This document shows positions 34,058 to 38,616 of a DNA stretch of 38,616 nucleotides, piece by piece. A program made the translations under genes and the position numbers. How positions within the stretch are numbered: the stretch's first letter is position 1; each line of letters starts with the position of its first letter. The notes below the pieces were generated by a model. The model saw nothing but the letters and a program-made list of their open reading frames with translations. It did no database searches and was not told the DNA's origin. This DNA is from Ignavibacteriota bacterium. GTDB lineage: Bacteria; Bacteroidota; Ignavibacteria; UBA10030. The stretch covers positions 1 through 38,616 of the forward strand of contig PMML01000032.1 in assembly GCA_003162695.1 (NCBI GenBank). Direction: 5' to 3'.

Positions 34058-34900
34058 ATGGCGTGGTTTAAACGGTCAAAAGAAAATATTTCTTCCGACG
34101 GTCAAAAGAAAGATATCCCGGACGGCATGTGGACGAAATGTGACGGCTGCGGAGAAATTATACATAAAAAGCAGCTGGAGCAGAATTATTTTACGTGCGC
34201 CAAATGCAGCTATCATTTTCGGATCGGAAGCAAAGAGTATTTTGAAATTCTTTTGGATCACGGGACATTCAAAGAGACGGAGAAAAGAATGCGATCCCTG
34301 GATCCTCTCAAATTCGTAGATACGAAGCCGTATGCAAAGCGTATCGACGAGTCGATAAAGAAAACAGGTTTGCATGACGCTGTTCGAACGGGAGAGGGAG
34401 AAATGAACGGTCTTCCTCTTGTCATTGCGTGTATGGATTTTTCCTTTATCGGCGGGAGTATGGGATCGGTCGTCGGTGAAAAAATTTCCCGTGCGGCCGA
34501 TCTGGCGCGAAAAAAGAAAAAACCGCTGCTCGTGATTTCCTCGAGCGGAGGCGCGAGGATGCAGGAAGCGGCTCTTTCACTCATGCAGATGGCGAAGACA
34601 AGCGCAAAAATTGCGCAGTTATCCGATGCCGGAATACCGTATATCGCCGTTCTTGCCGATCCCACTGCGGGCGGTGTCACGGCAAGTTTTGCCATGCTGG
34701 GGGATGTTCAAATCGCAGAGCCATCGGCATTTATCGGTTTTGCGGGCCCGCGCGTCATTAAGCAGACGATCGGCAAGGACCTGCCGAAAGGATTTCAACG
34801 ATCGGAATTTCTGCTGGAAAAGGGATTCCTTGATATGGTGGTGCATCGAAAAGAATTGAAACAGACTATAACAAAAGTTTTACAGCATCTGAATCCGTAA
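34058..34900 (+). CDS. accD: Acetyl-CoA carboxylase carboxyltransferase subunit beta
   Basis: Beta subunit of the carboxyltransferase that makes malonyl-CoA for fatty acid synthesis. The zinc ribbon is seen as Cys28, Cys31, Cys47 and Cys50 (CDGC...CAKC), followed by the crotonase-like fold with MDFSFIGGSMGSVVGEK, SSSGGARMQEAALSLMQMAKT and DPTAGGVTASFAMLGD. The frame is open from 34004; ATG 34058 (MAWFKRSKEN, RBS GAGGAGA at 34046-34052) is the expected start and gives 280 residues. AccA is not in the window. Confidence 0.96.
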   Translation: MAWFKRSKENISSDGQKKDIPDGMWTKCDGCGEIIHKKQLEQNYFTCAKCSYHFRIGSKEYFEILLDHGTFKETEKRMRSLDPLKFVDTKPYAKRIDESIKKTGLHDAVRTGEGEMNGLPLVIACMDFSFIGGSMGSVVGEKISRAADLARKKKKPLLVISSSGGARMQEAALSLMQMAKTSAKIAQLSDAGIPYIAVLADPTAGGVTASFAMLGDVQIAEPSAFIGFAGPRVIKQTIGKDLPKGFQRSEFLLEKGFLDMVVHRKELKQTITKVLQHLNP

Positions 34901-34910
34901 GGTTCCTATT

Positions 34911-35765
34911 GTGGCTCTTCAAGTTTTTCGCTCAACTCTGGACATGCATAAGGCATGCGAACAATTACACATGTCACGCAAGCGGATCGGGCTTGTACCG
35001 ACCATGGGATATCTGCATGCGGGACACGTCAGCCTTTTCAGGTATGCACGTGCGCATGCCGATATCGCTGCAGCGACAATTTTTGTCAATCCTGCCCAAT
35101 TCGGTCCTAACGAAGATTTCAAGCGCTATCCGCGCGACTTTGAGCATGACTGTTCTCTTGCCGAAGAAGCGGGCGTCGACATTGTTTTTGCCCCGGCCGA
35201 TGAGGAAATGTATGCTCCGGGGTACGCCAGTTATGTCGAAGTAGAACATGTCTCGAAAATCTTCGAAGGCGCCTTCCGTCCGACCCATTTCCGCGGCGTT
35301 ACGACCATTGTAGCAAAATTATTTAATATCGTAAGGCCGCAGACGGCTGTCTTCGGCCAAAAAGATGCGCAGCAGGTTTTTCTTTTAAAAAAAATGGCGC
35401 TCGATTTAAACTTCAACATAGAAATTCTGGTCGTCCCTATTGTCAGGGAAACCGACGGCCTGGCAATGAGTTCGCGCAATGTCTATCTGTCAAACACGGA
35501 ACGGCAGCAGGCGCTTGTTCTTTCGCAGGCGCTTTTTCAGGCACAAAAGCGTGTACAGGAAGGCGAGCGGCGCTGCGGTGTGATTTTGGATGAAATGAAA
35601 AATATCGTTCTCTCCGGCCGGCCTGCGCAGATAGATTATATAGCATGCGTCGATCCTGCAACGTTTGAAATTCTAGAGAATGCGTTAAAACCGCAGATTC
35701 TTTTTCTCCTTGCGGTGCGTTTCGGGCCGACGCGCCTTATCGATAACATCCTTATCTCACTCTAA
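34911..35765 (+). CDS. panC: Pantothenate synthetase
   Basis: Joins pantoate and beta-alanine with ATP to make pantothenate for coenzyme A. The nucleotidyltransferase signatures are PTMGYLHAGHVSL (HxGH, His36-His39), TIFVNPAQFGPNEDF, FRPTHFRGVTTIVAKLFNIV, FGQKDAQQ and REtDGLAMSSRNVYLS. The 284 residues fit. GTG start at 34911, ten bases after accD, with AAGG upstream. It lies in the same run of closely spaced genes as accD. Confidence 0.96.
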   Translation: MALQVFRSTLDMHKACEQLHMSRKRIGLVPTMGYLHAGHVSLFRYARAHADIAAATIFVNPAQFGPNEDFKRYPRDFEHDCSLAEEAGVDIVFAPADEEMYAPGYASYVEVEHVSKIFEGAFRPTHFRGVTTIVAKLFNIVRPQTAVFGQKDAQQVFLLKKMALDLNFNIEILVVPIVRETDGLAMSSRNVYLSNTERQQALVLSQALFQAQKRVQEGERRCGVILDEMKNIVLSGRPAQIDYIACVDPATFEILENALKPQILFLLAVRFGPTRLIDNILISL

Positions 35766-35773
35766 GAATAAAA

Positions 35774-36538
35774 ATGACATCTCATCCTGCGAACAATAAG
35801 CTCTACACAATTATTATGGCTGCGGGAAAGGGAACCCGCATGAAAGATCCCGGCAAGGCAAAAGTAATGTATGAAGTTTTGGGAAAGCCTATGATTCACT
35901 ATGTGCTGGATGTCGCATTTGCCGTACAATCGCACCGTGTTCTTGCCGTCGTTGGCTACCAGCGCGACGTTGTTTCTGCATACATTGGACGTTCCCATCC
36001 CAAAACGGAAATTGTCGTTCAGGCGGAACAGCTTGGCACAGGGCATGCAATTATGCAAACGCAGGACGTTCTGTCCGGGCATGACGGCAGCGTCGTTATT
36101 CTTTCCGGCGATGTGCCGCTCCTGACAGCACACACGATACAGGGTTTGATCGACAATCATCGGGAGTCTCAAGCTTTAGCTACGATCTTGAGCGCGCGAT
36201 ACGACGACCCGGCGGGGTACGGCAGAATTATCAGGAATCCCGATGGCTCCGTAAAAAAAATTGTCGAGCATAAGGATGCAACGGCAGAAGAAAAAGCCGT
36301 CCATGAGATCAATTCCGGCATTTACATTTTTGATTGCCGGAAATTGTTCGAGGCGCTCAAGACTCTTCGGCCCAATAATATACAGAAGGAATATTACCTG
36401 ACCGATGTCTTTGAATATTTTTGGAAAAAGCATTGGATTGTAAACGCTCTTCCGGCGGAACATCCGGATGAAATTCAGGGTGTCAATACGGTCGAGCAGC
36501 TGGAAGAAGTCCGTAAGGTTCTGCTTTCCAGATTATAA
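35774..36538 (+). CDS. GlmU-like UDP-GlcNAc pyrophosphorylase domain protein (single-domain)
   Basis: A 254-residue sugar nucleotidyltransferase matching the N-terminal uridylyltransferase half of GlmU: IIMAAGKGTRMKDPGKAKVMYEVLGKPMIHYVLD, AEQLGTGHAI, VVILSGDVPLLT, AGYGRIIRN, EINSGIYIFD and NNIQKEYYLTDVFEYF. It would make UDP-N-acetylglucosamine from UTP and GlcNAc-1-phosphate. The left-handed beta-helix acetyltransferase half is missing; the protein stops right after the first domain, with no sign of a frameshift remnant downstream. It could be a stand-alone uridylyltransferase or act on another hexose-1-phosphate. Starts eight bases after panC. Confidence 0.85.
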   Translation: MTSHPANNKLYTIIMAAGKGTRMKDPGKAKVMYEVLGKPMIHYVLDVAFAVQSHRVLAVVGYQRDVVSAYIGRSHPKTEIVVQAEQLGTGHAIMQTQDVLSGHDGSVVILSGDVPLLTAHTIQGLIDNHRESQALATILSARYDDPAGYGRIIRNPDGSVKKIVEHKDATAEEKAVHEINSGIYIFDCRKLFEALKTLRPNNIQKEYYLTDVFEYFWKKHWIVNALPAEHPDEIQGVNTVEQLEEVRKVLLSRL

Positions 36539-36565
36539 CGTCTCTCCGGCAGAAAGGATACAACA

Positions 36566-38053
36566 ATGTCAGCCATTCTTCGACACTTTTGGGAAAAGCA
36601 TCCGATCGTATCGATTCTACTCATTGCTCTGCTGCCGAGGCTTATTGCCGCATTCTTTTCCAAAGGATACGGTATGCACGACGATCATTTCGGGCCTATC
36701 GAACAGCCGTTCATCATCATGCATGACCACTCTTATTGGGACGACCGGTCAGGCGTACACGGGCACAGCATCGTCTATCCCGCTCTGCATTTTGTTCTTT
36801 TCAAGGGAATGCAGGCGGTGGGCATGCAGGACCCGCAGGACAAAATGCTGGTCGTGCGCCTGCTTCATGCATTGTATTCGCTGCTGGTTGTTTACTTCGG
36901 TTTTCGCACAGCTGAACAACTCTCATCGCGCGAAACGGCAAAAAAAGCGGGATTGCTGCTCGCCCTTTTTTGGCCTCTGCCGTTTATCAGCGTACATAAT
37001 CTCATCGAAGTTGTTTGTATTCCGCCGATGATGGCTGGATTATATTACACTCTGCGCTCGGAAGAAAAAAGAAAATTCGCATTCTACGCAGGGCTTTGTT
37101 TCGGTCTTGCGTTCGTGTTTCGGTACCAGACATTAATCGTTGCCGGCACTGCCGGATTGATTTTACTTTTCCGAAAACAGTGGAAGGAAGCGCTGCTGGT
37201 AGCGGCGGGATCTATACTCTGTGCTTCTGTGATTCAGGGTTCCGCAGATATCTTTGCCTGGGGCTATCCTTTTGCATCAGTCATCGAATATTTCAGGTAT
37301 AATTCGATGCATAGCATGGATTATACGGTCGGTCCCTGGTACAATTATACACTGCTGCTTCTGGGAGCCTTTATTCCTCCGATGAGTTTTTTCCTTTTCT
37401 ACGGATGGCTGAAAAACTGGAGAAAGACATCGATTGTTTTCTTTTCCACTATGGCATTCTTTGTTTTTCTCTCATCGTTTCCGAATAAACAGGAACGGTT
37501 TGTTTTTTCGGTCGTGCCGCCGATTTTTCTTCTCAGTGTTATCGGATGGATGGAGTACACTGCGGTTTCGGATTTCTGGAGGAAGCACCGCACTGCGGTA
37601 CGGTCGTTGTGGATATGGTTCTGGATTATGAATTTTATCCTCTTGATACCGTTTTCTCTTTATTATTCAAAGAGGTCGCGCTGTGAATCGATGTATTATT
37701 TTTATGGAAAAAAAATTACGGGACTTGTGCTGGTTGGAGGCAGTGTCGGAACCATTCAGCCGCCGCAGTTCTATTCAGATCAGTATATGGAAAATCTTTT
37801 TCAGATCGAAAGCGAGACGGACATTCAGCGGGTTGCACAGCAATTACGGTCCGCAGCGGTGCAGCCCAATTATGCGATATTCTTCGGGATCGAAGATATC
37901 GATGCGCGTCATTCCCGATTAGAAAACGCTCTGGGCAGAAAGCTTGCTTTTGAAAAGCAGATCGATCCGAGCTTTCTGGACGAAGTTTTTTACCGGTTAA
38001 ATCCGAAACACAATAAAAATCAATCGGCTTTCATTTACAGAATGGAACGATAG
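36566..38053 (+). CDS. Integral-membrane glycosyltransferase, GT22/mannosyltransferase-like
   Basis: A 495-residue polytopic membrane protein resembling GT-C glycosyltransferases of the GT22 (Alg9/PIG-B-like) type. Support: an acidic loop after the first helix (GYGMHDDHF, with the Asp pair typical of GT-C active sites), many hydrophobic helices to about residue 360, and SSFPNKQERFVFSVVPPIFLLS, like the H/NKEeRF motif of GT22. A soluble C-terminal domain of about 130 residues follows. The donor would be a lipid-linked sugar and the acceptor an envelope glycan or lipid; neither can be named. AAAGGA upstream of ATG 36566 is a good RBS. It is preceded by the UDP-sugar pyrophosphorylase gene. Confidence 0.72.
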   Translation: MSAILRHFWEKHPIVSILLIALLPRLIAAFFSKGYGMHDDHFGPIEQPFIIMHDHSYWDDRSGVHGHSIVYPALHFVLFKGMQAVGMQDPQDKMLVVRLLHALYSLLVVYFGFRTAEQLSSRETAKKAGLLLALFWPLPFISVHNLIEVVCIPPMMAGLYYTLRSEEKRKFAFYAGLCFGLAFVFRYQTLIVAGTAGLILLFRKQWKEALLVAAGSILCASVIQGSADIFAWGYPFASVIEYFRYNSMHSMDYTVGPWYNYTLLLLGAFIPPMSFFLFYGWLKNWRKTSIVFFSTMAFFVFLSSFPNKQERFVFSVVPPIFLLSVIGWMEYTAVSDFWRKHRTAVRSLWIWFWIMNFILLIPFSLYYSKRSRCESMYYFYGKKITGLVLVGGSVGTIQPPQFYSDQYMENLFQIESETDIQRVAQQLRSAAVQPNYAIFFGIEDIDARHSRLENALGRKLAFEKQIDPSFLDEVFYRLNPKHNKNQSAFIYRMER

Positions 38054-38100
38054 TCCTGCATCTTCATGATATGCAGCCAGCCGGTGTGAGACATACGGCT

Positions 38101-38157
38101 CTATGACATAAAAAGACAGCCCGGAACGGGCATTGATAACGGGAAATTGTTTTTTTA
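38101..38157 (+). terminator. Possible weak terminator after the glycosyltransferase gene
   Basis: GCCCG-GAA-CGGGC (about 38120-38132) forms a tight hairpin, but the T-run lies some 20 bases further on (TTGTTTTTTT). Upstream, TGCAT/ATGCA at 38058-38076 is another small inverted repeat. The evidence for termination is modest. Confidence 0.3.
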
Positions 38158-38178
38158 TCTTTAATAAGAATGAAATTC

Positions 38179-38300
38179 GGAGAGCTGGCAGAGCGGTCGC
38201 CGCATACTTTCCGAGGGAATCCCTGCGGGACGGGATGTCCCGTTGGGAGAATCGGCGGTCTTATCTTGACGGCTTTACCTGTGTTCAAATTCTAACAGTG
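38179..38300 (+). pseudogene. Degenerate or interrupted tRNA-Ser fragment
   Basis: The first 21 bases (38179-38199) are identical to the start of the tRNA-Ser at 38558. A roughly 53-base insert with hairpins (AGGGA/TCCCT; CGGGAC/GTCCCG at 38226-38242) follows, then CGGCGGTCTT (38253-38262), which also matches the tRNA. The anticodon arm that should follow is altered, and a T-loop-like TTCAAAT (38284-38290) appears later, without a 3' arm complementary to GGAGAGC. A functional tRNA is therefore unlikely. Confidence 0.6.
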
Positions 38301-38307
38301 GAAGCAG

Positions 38308-38550
38308 ATGCCATTCGTCTATATCTTAAAAAGTATAAAAGATGGCAGATATTACTATGGAAGCACGAAGGATCTTATCCGGCGTTTAAAAGCACATAAC
38401 GCGGGCAAGGTGAAATCGACGAAAAGCAGAAGACCGCTTGTTTTACATTACTTTGAAGAGTATGAGGTTATGAATGGCGCGAGGAAGCGAGAGATCTCTT
38501 TCAAGAAGATAGGCGGTTATAACTGGTTGAAGAAGGAAGGAATTATTTAG
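38308..38550 (+). CDS. GIY-YIG nuclease family protein
   Basis: An 80-residue protein with the GIY-YIG fold of UvrC-N/YhbQ-like nucleases: the motif appears as FVYILKSIKDGRYYYGSTKDLIRRLKAHNAGKVKSTKSRRPL, with Tyr-(Ile/Val) and Tyr-Tyr-Gly in place of GIY and YIG, the conserved Arg (LIRRL) and the HNxGKVxSTK segment; KKEG lies near the end. It starts at ATG 38308 with GGAAG just upstream and stops seven bases before the tRNA-Ser. Small proteins of this family are common in several copies in Bacteroidota-like genomes. The 27-base direct repeats on both sides suggest a mobile or target-duplicating origin. Confidence 0.85.
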   Translation: MPFVYILKSIKDGRYYYGSTKDLIRRLKAHNAGKVKSTKSRRPLVLHYFEEYEVMNGARKREISFKKIGGYNWLKKEGII

Positions 38551-38557
38551 AAAATTC

Positions 38558-38616
38558 GGAGAGCTGGCAGAGCGGTCGAATGCGGCGGTCTTGAAAACCG
38601 TTGTAGCCTTATGGCT
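38558..38616 (+). tRNA. tRNA-Ser (UGA), cut by the window end
   Basis: GGAGAGCTGGCAGAGCGGTCG at the 5' end is the acceptor and D arm of a bacterial tRNA-Ser. The anticodon arm is GCGGT-CTTGAAA-ACCGT, with anticodon TGA in a seven-base loop. The long variable arm begins TGTAGCC...GGCT, as expected for a class II tRNA. The T arm and 3' end lie beyond the window. Confidence 0.92.

Larger units (their letters stand above)
38173..38578 (+). repeat. 27-base direct repeats flanking the GIY-YIG ORF
   Basis: AAATTC plus the first 21 bases of tRNA-Ser occur exactly at 38173-38199 and again at 38552-38578, 379 bases apart. The ORF lies between the two copies. The right copy leads into the intact tRNA and the left copy into the broken one. 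Confidence 0.85.

Overview
The window looks like chromosomal DNA of a Gram-negative bacterium of the Bacteroidota/Chlorobiota/Ignavibacteria (FCB) assemblage. The main evidence is a full-length sprA (type IX secretion translocon) followed directly by a porX-type response regulator/PglZ gene and tsaE. LptF/LptG and several lipoproteins also indicate an outer membrane. Most genes use ATG with ATGA overlaps inside operons. The genus cannot be set from this sequence alone.

Left part (1-9461): a TRAP transporter operon (TatT-like lipoprotein, DctP, DctQ, DctM) ends in a strong terminator. A hicB-hicA toxin-antitoxin pair with a near-consensus promoter follows, then a convergent integron-type integrase with no recognisable cassette array. 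These genes sit among hairpin-forming intergenic repeats that recur several times in the first 5 kb. On the minus strand come rluE and clpC, and clpC has a duplicated near-palindromic motif upstream.

Middle part (9462-24291): an unrecognised lipoprotein plus a coiled-coil membrane protein, an untracked 47-residue membrane peptide with its own promoter and RBS, lptF-lptG on the minus strand, then a long plus-strand signalling block. The block holds a HisKA_2 sensor kinase, a very large REC/multi-PAS/GAF protein with no output domain, pdxH, a GAF-PAS hybrid kinase and a separate HPt protein.

Right part (24292-38616): sprA, porX, tsaE, tsaB, accD, panC, a one-domain GlmU-like uridylyltransferase and a GT22-like membrane glycosyltransferase. 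The window ends with a GIY-YIG ORF placed between two copies of the 5' part of a tRNA-Ser gene. The second copy is the start of an apparently normal tRNA-Ser(UGA) cut by the window end.

The most interesting inferences are: a hybrid kinase/HPt relay next to sprA-porX that may feed the type IX secretion regulator; a GIY-YIG element that seems to have duplicated part of a tRNA gene; a lone integron integrase beside a toxin-antitoxin pair in repeat-rich DNA; and a short membrane peptide with strong expression signals.
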